The notes: a model not told the origin generated them from the sequence alone. DNA of 64,000 bases from RPRB01 sp035519675 (GCA_035519675.1 DATIWB010000020.1:1-64000), one strand, 5' to 3'. Positions 8,191 to 16,636 are shown, counted from the stretch's first letter. Program-made: numbers and translations.

Positions 8191-9570
8191 TTGCTCGTAG
8201 CGCTGTTGGCCCTCACCGTCGCGGCGCCCACCTGCGGCCCGCTGGACCTGCAGACCGCCCAGGCCCTCGCGCTGGCCCGGAGCGACGAAGTGGGCATCAA
8301 GCGCAGCGAGGCGGCGGCCGCGGAGGCGGACAAGGCGGTGGCGCTGGCCATCTGGTTCCTGCCCGAGTTCTACGCCAACATTCCGGTGGGGGTGGTGCCA
8401 GGCGCCGCCCTCAAGACCCAGCCGGACGGGACGAAGGACAGAAACAACATCTCTGCCATCGAGAGCGGGAGTAACCGGGGCCTCACCGACCTCGGGGCCT
8501 TCGTCCGGGTGGAGGTGAACGCGCTGCAGCCGCTGTGGACCTGGGGCCGACTCACGGCGGCCCGGGATGCCGCCGCGGCAGGCGCGCAGGCGCGGGGGTA
8601 CCTCGTCGATGACACCGCGAACGCCATCCGCACCCGCGTGCTGCAGCTGGTCATGGGCATCCGGCTCACCACGCGCCTGCTGGCCATCGGGGCCGACGTC
8701 CAGGGCGCGCTGAAGGAGGCAGACGTCCGGGTCCAGAAGTCGCTCAAGGCCAACGACGGGGAGATCAGCCCCGAGGACCGCTACCGGATAGAGATCTTCC
8801 GCAGTCAGCTCACCCAGCGGATCGCCGACGGGGAGCGGGCGCTCCGGGTGGCGCGGGTCGGGCTGGCGGCAACCCTGGCCATGGAGCCGAACCAGCTCCA
8901 GCTCCGGGACGATCCGCTCCCCGACACCTCGAAGATTCAGGTGCCGGACCTCGAGGCCGCCCTGGGGGACGCCACGCGGATGCGCCCCGATCTCAAGGCG
9001 CTGGACAGCGGGATCCTGGCCAAGGAGGCGGACGTACGGGCGAGCCGGGCCGAGCTGTTCCCCCAGGTCGGGTTACTGGGGCAGTTCGCCTATTCGCGCG
9101 CGGCGGGGCGGGACACCATCAACAACCCCTACGTGGGCGACTACTTCAACGCGCTGACCATCGGCGCGGCGCTGGGAATTCGCCAGAACCTCTCCTTCTG
9201 GAACGTGATCACCCGCACCAACAAGAAGGAGGCGGAGCTGGACACGCTCCGCAAGCAGCGCGCGGGCGCGGTGCGGGCCATCCGGGTGGAGGTGGAGACC
9301 GCGGCGGCGGACCTGAACGCCGCCATCACCAAGCGTGAGGCCTCGGCGAAGGCAGTGGCCGCGGGTCGCAGCTGGTTCCGGAGCGCGACCCTGAACTTCG
9401 GGGTGGGCGTGGCCGATGGCCGGGACCTGATCGACGCCTATCGCGGCTACGCCGAGGCGCAGTACGGGGACGCACAGGCCACCTTCGACCTGCTGGCAGC
9501 CGAGGCGCGCCTGGAGCAGGTCACCGGCCGGATGCCCCCCACGCCCGAGCTGAACTGCCAGATGCCCTGA
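8191..9570 (+). CDS. TolC-family outer-membrane channel protein
   Basis: A 459-residue outer-membrane efflux protein. A short hydrophobic signal segment (LVALLALTVAAPTC) precedes two repeats of long alpha-helices typical of TolC. LTDLGAFVRVEVNALQPL and the later GAALGIRQNLSF correspond to the paired barrel strands of each repeat, and the helices are rich in Ala/Glu/Arg with RPDLKAL in the second one. The start is TTG at 8191, directly before the signal segment; no ATG exists there. No inner-membrane pump or adaptor gene is adjacent, so its partners lie elsewhere. It converges on the DUF3047 gene. Confidence 0.85.
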   Translation: MLVALLALTVAAPTCGPLDLQTAQALALARSDEVGIKRSEAAAAEADKAVALAIWFLPEFYANIPVGVVPGAALKTQPDGTKDRNNISAIESGSNRGLTDLGAFVRVEVNALQPLWTWGRLTAARDAAAAGAQARGYLVDDTANAIRTRVLQLVMGIRLTTRLLAIGADVQGALKEADVRVQKSLKANDGEISPEDRYRIEIFRSQLTQRIADGERALRVARVGLAATLAMEPNQLQLRDDPLPDTSKIQVPDLEAALGDATRMRPDLKALDSGILAKEADVRASRAELFPQVGLLGQFAYSRAAGRDTINNPYVGDYFNALTIGAALGIRQNLSFWNVITRTNKKEAELDTLRKQRAGAVRAIRVEVETAAADLNAAITKREASAKAVAAGRSWFRSATLNFGVGVADGRDLIDAYRGYAEAQYGDAQATFDLLAAEARLEQVTGRMPPTPELNCQMP

Positions 9571-9582
9571 GCGGAACCGGGC

Positions 9583-10329
9583 TCAGCGTCCCGGCTCCGG
9601 GCCGGGCGCATTGATCGGAGCCGGCCGGGGAGCAGCCCCCTCCGCGCCCGCATCGGCGAGCTGGCCCACCGCCCGCACCTGCGCCTGCACCAGGTCGGCC
9701 TCGGGCTGGCGGTCGAGCAGAACGAAGTCGGCGTAGTCCGCCTCGCTCGGGGAGTTGGTGGCGTCGCCGTCGCTGAGCACGGCGAGGGCCACGAAGTCCG
9801 GAACGTCCTCCAGCTTTCCCCCGAAGTAGCGGACGAAGTCCCGGCGCGGATCCACTGCCTCGCTCTTCCAGGTGTCGACCTCGCCTCCGCTGCGCAGCAC
9901 CACCACCCGCTTGGCGAAGAACAGGTTGTTGGCCAGCTCGCAGCTGCGGTGGGTCGGGCCGACCGAGTTCCAGACGTACTTGATGACCATGACCTTGAGG
10001 CCGGCCTTGAAGGTGGCGAAGACGCCGGCGGCCGCATCGCCCACCTCGGGGTTGCAGTCGTCGGCCCCCTTCGGGAAGGCACGAACCCGCCACCGCCACC
10101 GAACGCCGGCGAGCGTGCGCCGGAAGCTCTGCGGCGCCTCGATGCCGCGCACCACGGTGTCCAGCGGAGGGTGGTACCGCGCGGCGAGGAAGGGGCCCTC
10201 GGGCCCGGTCTCGACCTTGTAGTAGTCGACCGGCCCCGAGCTCTGCTTCACCACCTGGAAGGCGCGGATGTCGAGCGCGGTCCCGTCGGCGGGCGAGACC
10301 GAGAGCGCGACGCTGATCAGGACGGACAA
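9583..10329 (-). CDS. DUF3047-family exported protein
   Basis: A 248-residue protein with a short signal sequence (LSVLISVALSVSPADG). The core follows the DUF3047 pattern as I know it: RTLAGVRWRWRVRAFP, ATFKAGLKVMVIKYVW, a segment with W-K-S-E, RRDFVRYFG, and ALAVLSDGDATNSPSEADY near the end. The family has no established activity. The only workable start is TTG at 10329 with GAGGAG about 11 bases upstream. A 143-base gap without any gene separates it from tRNA-Met. Confidence 0.7.
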   Translation of the reverse strand: MSVLISVALSVSPADGTALDIRAFQVVKQSSGPVDYYKVETGPEGPFLAARYHPPLDTVVRGIEAPQSFRRTLAGVRWRWRVRAFPKGADDCNPEVGDAAAGVFATFKAGLKVMVIKYVWNSVGPTHRSCELANNLFFAKRVVVLRSGGEVDTWKSEAVDPRRDFVRYFGGKLEDVPDFVALAVLSDGDATNSPSEADYADFVLLDRQPEADLVQAQVRAVGQLADAGAEGAAPRPAPINAPGPEPGR

Positions 10330-10472
10330 CAGGTGACGGACTCCTCGACGCGCGCCACGGCCAGGCGACCCTCAGCGAGCCTAGCAACGCCGCCCATCGA
10401 GGCGAGAGTCCGGGAGGGTCTTTCCGCGCGCGGGTCGGTCGTGGTACGCCCCGCGGCCCGACACTTGGGCCC

Positions 10473-10546
10473 GGCTAGGTAGCTCAACTGGTTAGAGCGG
10501 TGGTCTCATAATCCACAGGTTCCCGGTTCGATTCCGGGCCTAGCCA
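10473..10546 (+). tRNA. tRNA-Met (anticodon CAT), probably elongator
   Basis: A complete cloverleaf: acceptor stem GGCTAGG paired with CCTAGCC, D-arm GCTC/GAGC, anticodon loop CTCATAA, and T-arm CCCGG-TTCGATT-CCGGG. The G1-C72 pair excludes an initiator. The bottom pair of the anticodon stem is a T-T mismatch. The body resembles elongator tRNA-Met; a lysidine-modified tRNA-Ile with the same anticodon cannot be excluded. CCA is not encoded. Confidence 0.93.
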
Positions 10547-10565
10547 CTCTCCCACTCCCCCGGCG

Positions 10566-12515
10566 TCAGAAGTAGTAGCGCGCGTCGAAGTGGACGCGGA
10601 GGTAGATCTGCCACCCGGTGGCCAGCTCGGGCGTGGCACCGGAGGCGGCCGGCAGGGTGAGCTTCGAGACGTAACGGACCTGGTTCGGGAACTCGACGCC
10701 CCAGCCAAGCTGGACGGCGAAGGTGAGCGCCTGGTTGGTCGCGAACTCGCGCAGCGGCCGGTACTCGAAGGTGGGAAAATCGAGCGACAGGACGCGGTAG
10801 GAGAGAAAGACCAGGTCGCTCCCGTAAGGCACCGTGGCCCCCGGAGCGGCGAGTCCCACGCCCTCGACCCGGTTGCCGAAGTAACCGAAGAGCGTCACCC
10901 CCACCTCCCGGCCGAGCAGGAACTGGAACGCGCCGGCGCGGGTGATGAAGGCCCGCTGCCAGGGGAGCAGCCCGCCGCTGGCAGCGACGATGCCCATGTT
11001 CACCATGGCGTCCGGCGCGGCCCAGCTGAGGATCGGAGCCACCAGGAGCAGATCGAACGGGACGAGGTAGAACGGGACACGCAGCCGGAAGGTGAGGCCC
11101 TGCCGGGCGGGAACCACCGCGGCGCCGGACTCGGCGAGGGCTGGCTGCGCGCCGCCGTACTGGGCCGCGTCGTAGGTGAATCCGACGCCGAGGAAGGCCT
11201 GGCCTGCGCCCGTCGAGGCGGTCAGCGCCTCCAGGCCGACGCCGATCCGGAACTCGACCTCCGCGCCGCCCCACCATCGGGGGTTGGCGTTGCCGGACTG
11301 GAATCCGCCGAACTCGAGTCCGCCGGTGAGGTCCCCGGAAAAGCCGACGAAGGGGCCGATCTCCTGCCGGAAGTGCGGCACGTGGACGTCGTCCTGGCTC
11401 CGGCCCGGAATCGGTGTCTCCGCGGCCACCTTCAGCGCGACCGTTGCGGTCTCGGCCGTCAAGGTCGACGTCGCCTGCCGGGTGGCGGTGCAGGAGTTGA
11501 AGACCGCTGCCCCCCCGGCGGCGGTGGGGGTGACGTCGCGGGCGGCCGCGGCGGCCGGGGTTCCAGTTCGGGTGGCGTCGAAGACTTGCCGGAGGCTCAT
11601 CGCCACCACGCGCGCGGTCCGCGCCAGGTCGTCGGGGCGCATGTACCCGTCGCCGAGCAGGGTGAAGTGGGTTCCATTCCAGGCCGAGGTGTCGAGGCCG
11701 AACTCCGAGTAGTAGTCGTGCGTCCCCTTCCGCTCCGCGACGCTGCCCCAGCTGCCGGCCACATGGCCGGCGGCGAAGGTGTCCTCGAGGAAATGGAGGG
11801 CAAACGCCTCGGTGGCCAGCACCTTGCCCGCGAGCTCCGTGCGCGCCGCCGGGTCGGTGGCCACCGCCCACTGGCGGGCCAGCCCGAGCGCGCCGAGGTG
11901 GTAGTAGAGGTAGAGCCCGATCGCATTGGGCTCGGACTCCGCTCCCAGTGTCCGGGCGAGGTATTCCTTCGGGTCGTCCGAGGTGCGGGTGGTGAGGAAG
12001 TGCCCGTTGTTGGCTCCGGCACGCGTCGAGTATTCACGGTCCACGAACTGAAGCTTGAGGTTGTTGACCGCCGCCGCGTTCTGCTTCGCCTCGCGGGTGG
12101 TGGCCTTCTCCAGCCTGACCTTCGTCTCGGCGCTCACCGCGGCGACCTTCAGGATCCAGTCGCTGGGGAGCGTGGTGGCGATCAGCTGGTCCGGGGAGCA
12201 AGAGTGGTCCCCGGCGATGCCCGCCCAGGCAGCCAGGTCGATGCAGACCGGGGCCGAGCGGCCATCCCCGTCGACCATGGCGGCGCAGTACCGGGACTGC
12301 CGACCGCTGCGTGCGTCGGCCCAGAGCGCGGCGAAGAGCTGCTGCTGGTCGGGGGGTAGGTCCCGCAGGGCCTGGGCGAGGATGTCGCGGTGCTCGGGGT
12401 AGATCCACGCTCCGGCCGGTCCGGGCAGCAGGGCCACCGCCAGCCCGAGCGTCAAGACGATCCGTGTCCGGCTGGCTCGGAACGCACTCACCCGTCCGGA
12501 CCAGACCACCGGCAT
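10566..12515 (-). CDS. phospholipase C / S1-P1 nuclease-like zinc enzyme fused to a barrel-like C-terminal domain
   Basis: A 649-residue exported protein. After the signal peptide the mature chain would begin with Trp (GAW-IYPEH), as in zinc phospholipases C where the N-terminal Trp binds metal. Near residue 240 lies HFLEDTFAAGH, with the H-x3-D-x5-H spacing of the Bacillus cereus enzyme, followed 15 residues later by HDYYSE, close to its H-x3-E pair. The last ~270 residues are Gly/aromatic-rich alternating strands (VEFRIGVGLEAL, FLGVGFTYDA, GYFGNRVEGVGL) ending in HFDARYYF, an outer-membrane-barrel type terminus. The start is ATG at 12515, with GTG at 12491 also possible. Catalysis is inferred from the metal-ligand pattern only. 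Confidence 0.65.
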   Translation of the reverse strand: MPVVWSGRVSAFRASRTRIVLTLGLAVALLPGPAGAWIYPEHRDILAQALRDLPPDQQQLFAALWADARSGRQSRYCAAMVDGDGRSAPVCIDLAAWAGIAGDHSCSPDQLIATTLPSDWILKVAAVSAETKVRLEKATTREAKQNAAAVNNLKLQFVDREYSTRAGANNGHFLTTRTSDDPKEYLARTLGAESEPNAIGLYLYYHLGALGLARQWAVATDPAARTELAGKVLATEAFALHFLEDTFAAGHVAGSWGSVAERKGTHDYYSEFGLDTSAWNGTHFTLLGDGYMRPDDLARTARVVAMSLRQVFDATRTGTPAAAAARDVTPTAAGGAAVFNSCTATRQATSTLTAETATVALKVAAETPIPGRSQDDVHVPHFRQEIGPFVGFSGDLTGGLEFGGFQSGNANPRWWGGAEVEFRIGVGLEALTASTGAGQAFLGVGFTYDAAQYGGAQPALAESGAAVVPARQGLTFRLRVPFYLVPFDLLLVAPILSWAAPDAMVNMGIVAASGGLLPWQRAFITRAGAFQFLLGREVGVTLFGYFGNRVEGVGLAAPGATVPYGSDLVFLSYRVLSLDFPTFEYRPLREFATNQALTFAVQLGWGVEFPNQVRYVSKLTLPAASGATPELATGWQIYLRVHFDARYYF

Positions 12516-12623
12516 CGCGCACCACGCAAGCGGAAGACCTGCTCATCCCCAGCGGGTACTCTCGGGACCTCGGGTTCCCCATCCCCAGTGGGCCTCTCCA
12601 GCCGAATCGAGCTCTGGCGCTTC

Positions 12624-13261
12624 GTGTCTCGCCTCTCTGCGACCCGGGGGGCGGCGCTGGCGCTGGCGCTGGCGCTGCTCGCCACGACCGCGGCAGCCCA
12701 GGACGAGTCGCCGGTCAGCGAGCGCTCATGGCGGTTCTCCGTCGAGCCATACTTCTTCATCCCGCTCTACGTGGGTGCCCAGGTCACGATCGCGGGTCGC
12801 ACCGCGTCGCTGAACCTGGGCCTCGGTGACATCCTGAACCTCGATGCCGCGTTCGATGGCGGGCTGCGGTTCGAGGCCTGGAAGGGTGGCAAGGGCTGGA
12901 GGTCGACACCGTCCGCGTGGGGCTCACCACCGGGGGGACAGTGTCGTTCCCGGTGAACGAGAGCCTGAGCTTCTCCAAGGCCTTCGTGGAACCGTTGATC
13001 GGCGGAAGTCTCTGGTTCGACCTCGACCCGCGCTGGACGCTGGGCCTGCGCGGCGACGTCTCCGGCTTCGGGATCAACGGCGACCGGGACCTGACCTGGA
13101 ACCTGCTGCTCATCGCCTTCTACCGCTTCTCGCCGACCGTCGCCCTCGAGTTCGGCTATCGCTTCAACAGCTTTCAATACCAGGAAGGATCGAGCCTCGA
13201 GAGAATGCGGCTCGATCTCCGTCAGAGTGGGTTCACCGTCGGCGTCCAGGTCGGCTTCTGA
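12624..13261 (+). pseudogene. outer-membrane beta-barrel protein broken by a one-base frameshift
   Basis: The first part (GTG at 12624; 12588 is an alternative) encodes a signal peptide (SRLSATRGAALALALALL, then ATTAAAQ) and barrel strands WRFSVEPYFFIPLYVGAQV up to FEAWKGGKG. The frame is then lost near 12896. In the next frame the protein continues as EVDTVRVGLTTGGTVSFPV, RWTLGLRGDVSGFG, LEFGYRFNSFQYQ and ends in FTVGVQVGF, a typical barrel terminus. Restoring one C in the run at about 12896 would give GKGLEVDTVRVG and one continuous ~210-residue protein. This is either a real loss-of-function mutation or a sequencing error. Confidence 0.7.
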
Positions 13262-13310
13262 CCTCAGGGGAGAGGATCGGCCAGGGCCCGCGCCGCTCCG
13301 CGCGTCCGGC

Positions 13311-13634
13311 TCATCCGCCGCGCTCCAGGTGGGTCCGCAGCGCGTTCAGGTTGGTGACCCAGAACGCGCGGTAGCCCTCCACCCAGCCGGAAACGCGCTG
13401 GAGCGGCATCGGGTCCAGCGTGTAGATCCGCTCTCGACCGCTCCGCTGCTCGCGCACCAGGCGTGCCCGGCGGAGCACCCCCAGGTGCTTGGAGATGGCC
13501 GGCCGGCTCTGGGTGAACTCGGCGGCAAGCGCATTCACCGGGGCTCCGCCGCCACGGAGCCGGTCGAGGATGGCGCGGCGGGTCGGGTCGGCGATGGCCC
13601 GGAACACATCGGAGTGGGCACGGATTCGACTCAT
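13311..13634 (-). CDS. ArsR-family winged-helix transcriptional regulator
   Basis: A 107-residue repressor. IADPTRRAILDRL, the recognition helix region EFTQSRPAISKHLGVLR, and the wing VREQRSGRERIYTLDP are typical of the ArsR subgroup that is paired with AHSA1/SRPBCC genes and lacks metal-binding cysteines; the C-terminal W-V-E-G-Y-R-A-F-W segment is also common there. It is divergent from such a gene at 13771, and the 136-base gap contains an inverted repeat suited to its binding. Confidence 0.92.
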   Translation of the reverse strand: MSRIRAHSDVFRAIADPTRRAILDRLRGGGAPVNALAAEFTQSRPAISKHLGVLRRARLVREQRSGRERIYTLDPMPLQRVSGWVEGYRAFWVTNLNALRTHLERGG

Positions 13635-13692
13635 GACACCGCAAGGTTACGAGTCCTCCGACCGGCTGTCCATCCTATGCTGGCAAGACGGC

Positions 13693-13725
13693 TTGACCGA
13701 ACAGTTCATGTAACTTATTAGTTAC
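13693..13725 (+). promoter_or_regulatory. promoter with overlapping inverted-repeat operator for the AHSA1 gene
   Basis: TTGACC (13693-13698) and TATTAG (13716-13721) are separated by 17 bases. The inverted repeat GTAAC-TTATTA-GTTAC at 13710-13725 covers the -10 element. It is unusually AT-rich for this DNA and lies between arsR and its divergent target, so I infer an ArsR-type operator. Confidence 0.6.
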
Positions 13726-13770
13726 TCATGACGCGCACTCAACCTCTCGCGCGGAAGGAGGGTCACTGCC

Positions 13771-14223
13771 ATGCCGACACCCATCGAGATCCGAAACGAG
13801 GTGTACGTCGCCGCCCTGCCCGAAGCCGTGTGGCGCGCCATCGTGGACCCCGAGATGACCCGGGCCTGGGTCTACGGGACGCGGCTGCGGAGCACGCTGG
13901 CGCCCGGGGCCCCCTATGCCTATCTCGCAGAGAAGGACGTGATCGCCGTCTCCGGGACCGTTCTCGCCTGCGAGGCCCAGCGCCGTCTCGTCCTGAGCTG
14001 GAAGGCACACTGGGACCCCTCGGTCGAGGCGGATCCGCCCTCCCGCGTCACCTGGGAGCTCGAGGCGAGCGGGCCCCGGACGACCCGGCTCCGCGTCATC
14101 CACGATCAATTCCAGGATCTCACGCCGACCTACGTCGGCTCCGTCGACGCCTGGCCGTTCATGCTCTCCTCGCTCAAGAGCTTGCTGGAGACGGGCCGGG
14201 CGCTGGAGGCGGCGTCCGCTTAG
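13771..14223 (+). CDS. AHSA1/SRPBCC-domain protein
   Basis: A 150-residue START-like ligand-binding protein: IEIRNEVYVAALPEAVWRAI at the start, then GSRL-like turns, WKAHWD, VTWELEASG and a long C-terminal helix beginning WPFMLSSLKSLLETG. Such proteins bind hydrophobic small molecules or resemble the Hsp90 activator Aha1 in fold. GGAGGG lies about 10 bases before the ATG. It is divergently paired with the ArsR regulator, a common arrangement in which the regulator controls the SRPBCC gene. The ligand is unknown. Confidence 0.88.
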   Translation: MPTPIEIRNEVYVAALPEAVWRAIVDPEMTRAWVYGTRLRSTLAPGAPYAYLAEKDVIAVSGTVLACEAQRRLVLSWKAHWDPSVEADPPSRVTWELEASGPRTTRLRVIHDQFQDLTPTYVGSVDAWPFMLSSLKSLLETGRALEAASA

Positions 14224-14300
14224 TTGACAACCCGCCTAGACGCGGGAACCTCGGGGAACCGACGCGACAGGCCTGTCGCACCGGAGAGGAGTTCGCCCGC

Positions 14301-14513
14301 ATGGAACCCATCCCCACCGCCCCCGAGGCACCGGCCGCGGCCGAGCAGCCCGGGGATCCGGACGGCAGCTTCACGGTCAGCACGCACGTGCTCGTCCCGG
14401 AGGAGGACGTCCGGCGGCTGAGGGCACTCTCCGCCCGCACCCGGGTCGCCCAGAGCGACTACCTCCGCGAGGCGGTGGAGGACCTGCTCAAGAAGTACGG
14501 CGTCGAGACATGA
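14301..14513 (+). CDS. small ribbon-helix-helix DNA-binding protein
   Basis: A 70-residue protein; AGAGGAG stands upstream of the ATG. After a 20-residue Pro/Ala leader, FTVSTHVLVPEEDVRRLRAL is the beta strand and first helix, and RVAQSDYLREAVEDLLKKYG the second helix, of a CopG/Arc-type ribbon-helix-helix fold. Its stop overlaps the start of a 50-residue ORF. It could be an autoregulator or an antitoxin-like protein, but the follow-up ORF does not resemble any toxin I know. Confidence 0.75.
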   Translation: MEPIPTAPEAPAAAEQPGDPDGSFTVSTHVLVPEEDVRRLRALSARTRVAQSDYLREAVEDLLKKYGVET

Positions 14514-14662
14514 CACCTCCCGCAGTCGAGCGCGTCCGCGAGCAGCCCAAGGCGCCCCGCGAGCCGGGGGCGCGTCCGCCGCTTCGCCCCGAGTCCCCCT
14601 CCCCGGCCCGCACCGAAGGCATCGTCCAGGCGATCCAGGCCTGGCTCGACGGACAGCTCTAG
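14510..14662 (+). CDS. 50-residue ORF translationally coupled to the ribbon-helix-helix gene
   Basis: The ATG at 14510 overlaps the preceding TGA (ATGA). The product is Pro/Arg-rich (VREQPKAPREPGARPPL) with a C-terminal helix TEGIVQAIQAWLDGQL. It ends by overlapping the tail of the converging flippase-like gene by four bases. No family is recognised. The coupling argues for expression, but the low complexity of the first 35 residues keeps confidence modest. Confidence 0.4.
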   Translation: MTPPAVERVREQPKAPREPGARPPLRPESPSPARTEGIVQAIQAWLDGQL

Positions 14663-15687
14663 CCGGCGGTGGAGGCCACGTTCTCCTCCTGGTCCAGGCG
14701 CCCGGCGAGGTCGCGGAAGGACAGCTGGTCGATCGAGAGAAAGAGGAGCCCCAGGCCAATCTGCTGCGCCACCTGGCACAGCCAGAGCACGTTGGCGTAG
14801 GCCAGCCCGGGGCCGTTCACCACCGCTGCGGGCAGGAAGAGCGCCAGGCCGATCTTCACGAAGGCCTGGAACGTCCCGACGTTGCCCGGCGCCGCGGGAA
14901 TCATCACCCCCACCACCACCAGGCACATCACCACGTACGCTTGCCGCAGGTCGAGGTGGAAGGGGAAGGCCCGCATCAGCACCCACATCCCGAAGCCATT
15001 CAGCGCCCAGTAGAGGATGGTCCATCCGACGAAGGCCATCAGCTCCGCGGGCCGATGCGCCTGCTTCAGCGCCGAGACGAAGCTGTCCACCACGCCGGCC
15101 ACCCGCTCTCCCAGCCGCGGGGACATCCGCCCCACCGTCGCTCGCAGCAGGGCCACCGCCGGGTCGTGTTGCCAGGCGGCGAGAAGGAGGACGAGAAAAC
15201 CCCCGAAGAAGATGAGAAACATCAAGTTCGCGCCGGCGCGGGCCACCACGGCCTTCTCCGGGTCGGGGTGGACGAAGAAGAGCAGCCCCCTGAGCAGCAG
15301 CGAGACGAACACCCCGTCGGCGATGCGCTCCAGGACCACGGTGGTCATCGCCGCGCTCCGGCGGATGGAGCTGCGCTGGGCGATGAGGAACGGCCGGGCG
15401 AACTCGCCGAGCCGGAAGGGCAGCACCAGGAGCATCATGAAGCCGATTGCGCTCGCGTCGTTCAGCGCCCGGAAGCGCACCCGCTCCTGCGAGGCCAGCA
15501 GCGCGCCCCAGCGCGCGGTCCGCGTCAGGTGGATGAGCAGCAGGATGCCCAGGTAGGGCAGCACCCAGAGGTAGTTCGCCGAGCGGAGGCTCGCCCACTG
15601 CTCCGTCCAGCGGGTGTCACGGAACGCCCACCAGCCGAACACCAGGGTCACGGCCAGGCTGGCCAGCAGCTTGAGGAGACGCTTCAC
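14659..15687 (-). CDS. flippase-like membrane protein (lysylphosphatidylglycerol synthetase TM-domain / UPF0104 family)
   Basis: A 342-residue polytopic inner-membrane protein with about eight hydrophobic helices. Typical family segments are WVLPYLGILLLIHLTRTARW, LVLPFRLGEFARPFLI with RLGE, the ...VVLERIADGV... stretch, and IPAAPGNVGTFQAFV. Members are thought to move lipid-linked intermediates or glycolipids across the membrane. The start is a GTG at 15687 overlapping the stop of the PHP-phosphatase gene (GTGA), so the two are translationally coupled. Substrate unknown; the pairing suggests cell-surface polysaccharide. Confidence 0.85.
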   Translation of the reverse strand: MKRLLKLLASLAVTLVFGWWAFRDTRWTEQWASLRSANYLWVLPYLGILLLIHLTRTARWGALLASQERVRFRALNDASAIGFMMLLVLPFRLGEFARPFLIAQRSSIRRSAAMTTVVLERIADGVFVSLLLRGLLFFVHPDPEKAVVARAGANLMFLIFFGGFLVLLLAAWQHDPAVALLRATVGRMSPRLGERVAGVVDSFVSALKQAHRPAELMAFVGWTILYWALNGFGMWVLMRAFPFHLDLRQAYVVMCLVVVGVMIPAAPGNVGTFQAFVKIGLALFLPAAVVNGPGLAYANVLWLCQVAQQIGLGLLFLSIDQLSFRDLAGRLDQEENVASTAG

Positions 15688-16442
15688 GGGGTGCCGCCGT
15701 CTACCCCACCCCTGCCGGGCATTTCCACCGCTTCGCCGCCCAGCACGCGGGCCGGGTGGTCGCGGAACAGACGCTCCAGCCCTGCGTCGCCGGCGGCCGC
15801 CCGGAGGTCCGCCAGTGCACGCTCCATCCATCGCCGTGCCTCGGCCGGCGCGTGCAGGTCGGTCGCCGCCACCGCGTACAGGCCGTCGTCGAGGAGGGTG
15901 CGCGCGGTGCGGCGGGCGACCGGACCGTAGCGGCCGCTCAGCGCGCCGATGTCCAGCTGCAGCCGGGCGCCCAGCGCCACCACCTCCGCCGCGCGCCCGG
16001 GGCGCTGCAGCTCGAGGCAACGCTCGGGGTGCGCCAGCAGCGGGATGACGCCCTTGCGCATCATCCGGAACACCAGCGTGGGCAGCGCCGGCACCGGTGC
16101 GGCGTAGGGCAGCTCCACCAGCACGTAGGGCCCCTGGTGCACGGGCCGCGCTGCGGGCGTGCCCAGCGACTCGAGGAAGCCATCCTCCACCAGCGCGTTC
16201 TCCGCCCCGAGCTCGAGGGTGAGCGGGACGGCGGCCGCGGTCAGTGCACGCCGCAGCTCGACCAGCCGCTCGAGGCAGACCTCCGCCGGCGCGAAGCCGG
16301 CCCGCGCGTGCGGACTGACCGCGACGGTGCAGACGCCCACCTCCACCAGGGCGCGGGCCATCTCCAGCGCGTCTTCGAGCGTGCGCGCGCCGTCGTCCAC
16401 TCCAGGGAGCAGGTGGCAGTGCAAGTCGACGAAGCCGCTCAT
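15684..16442 (-). CDS. CpsB/CapC-type PHP-domain tyrosine-protein phosphatase
   Basis: A 252-residue metal-dependent phosphatase of the PHP fold, the type that dephosphorylates bacterial tyrosine kinases controlling exopolysaccharide assembly. The metal-ligand motifs are DLHCHLLPGVDDGA near the start, SPHAR, a Glu in ELGAEN, LLAHPERC, and a late D-L-H. It overlaps the yacG stop at its start (ATGA) and the flippase-like gene at its end. The matching tyrosine kinase is not in this window. Confidence 0.85.
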   Translation of the reverse strand: MSGFVDLHCHLLPGVDDGARTLEDALEMARALVEVGVCTVAVSPHARAGFAPAEVCLERLVELRRALTAAAVPLTLELGAENALVEDGFLESLGTPAARPVHQGPYVLVELPYAAPVPALPTLVFRMMRKGVIPLLAHPERCLELQRPGRAAEVVALGARLQLDIGALSGRYGPVARRTARTLLDDGLYAVAATDLHAPAEARRWMERALADLRAAAGDAGLERLFRDHPARVLGGEAVEMPGRGGVDGGTP

Positions 16443-16636
16443 CGGTCCTTCGTGTCGTCGGGGGACGGGGGCTGCTCGTCGCCCTCCGCCGGCGTCGACG
16501 GGACCCGGTACTCCTCACCGAACCAGCGGCCGAGGTCGATCCGGCGACAGCGGTCGGAGCAGAAGGGAAAGGTGGGATTGCGGCCGCGCGGCTCCGCGGG
16601 CTTCTTGCACACCGGACAGGGGGCGATGCGTTCCAC
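16439..16636 (-). CDS. yacG: YacG-type zinc-ribbon DNA gyrase inhibitor
   Basis: A 65-residue zinc protein with CPVCKK and FCSDRCRRIDLGRW, the two Cys pairs and the DLG-W signature of YacG, which in Escherichia coli binds GyrB and blocks gyrase. The C-terminal 25 residues are an acidic tail. The start is GTG at 16636 behind AAGGGGAC. It is the first gene of a three-gene overlapping operon with the PHP phosphatase and the flippase-like protein. Confidence 0.9.
   Translation of the reverse strand: MERIAPCPVCKKPAEPRGRNPTFPFCSDRCRRIDLGRWFGEEYRVPSTPAEGDEQPPSPDDTKDR

Noticed and set aside
10473..10546. Initiator tRNA-fMet
   Set aside because: The first pair is G-C; an initiator would have a mismatch at positions 1 and 72.
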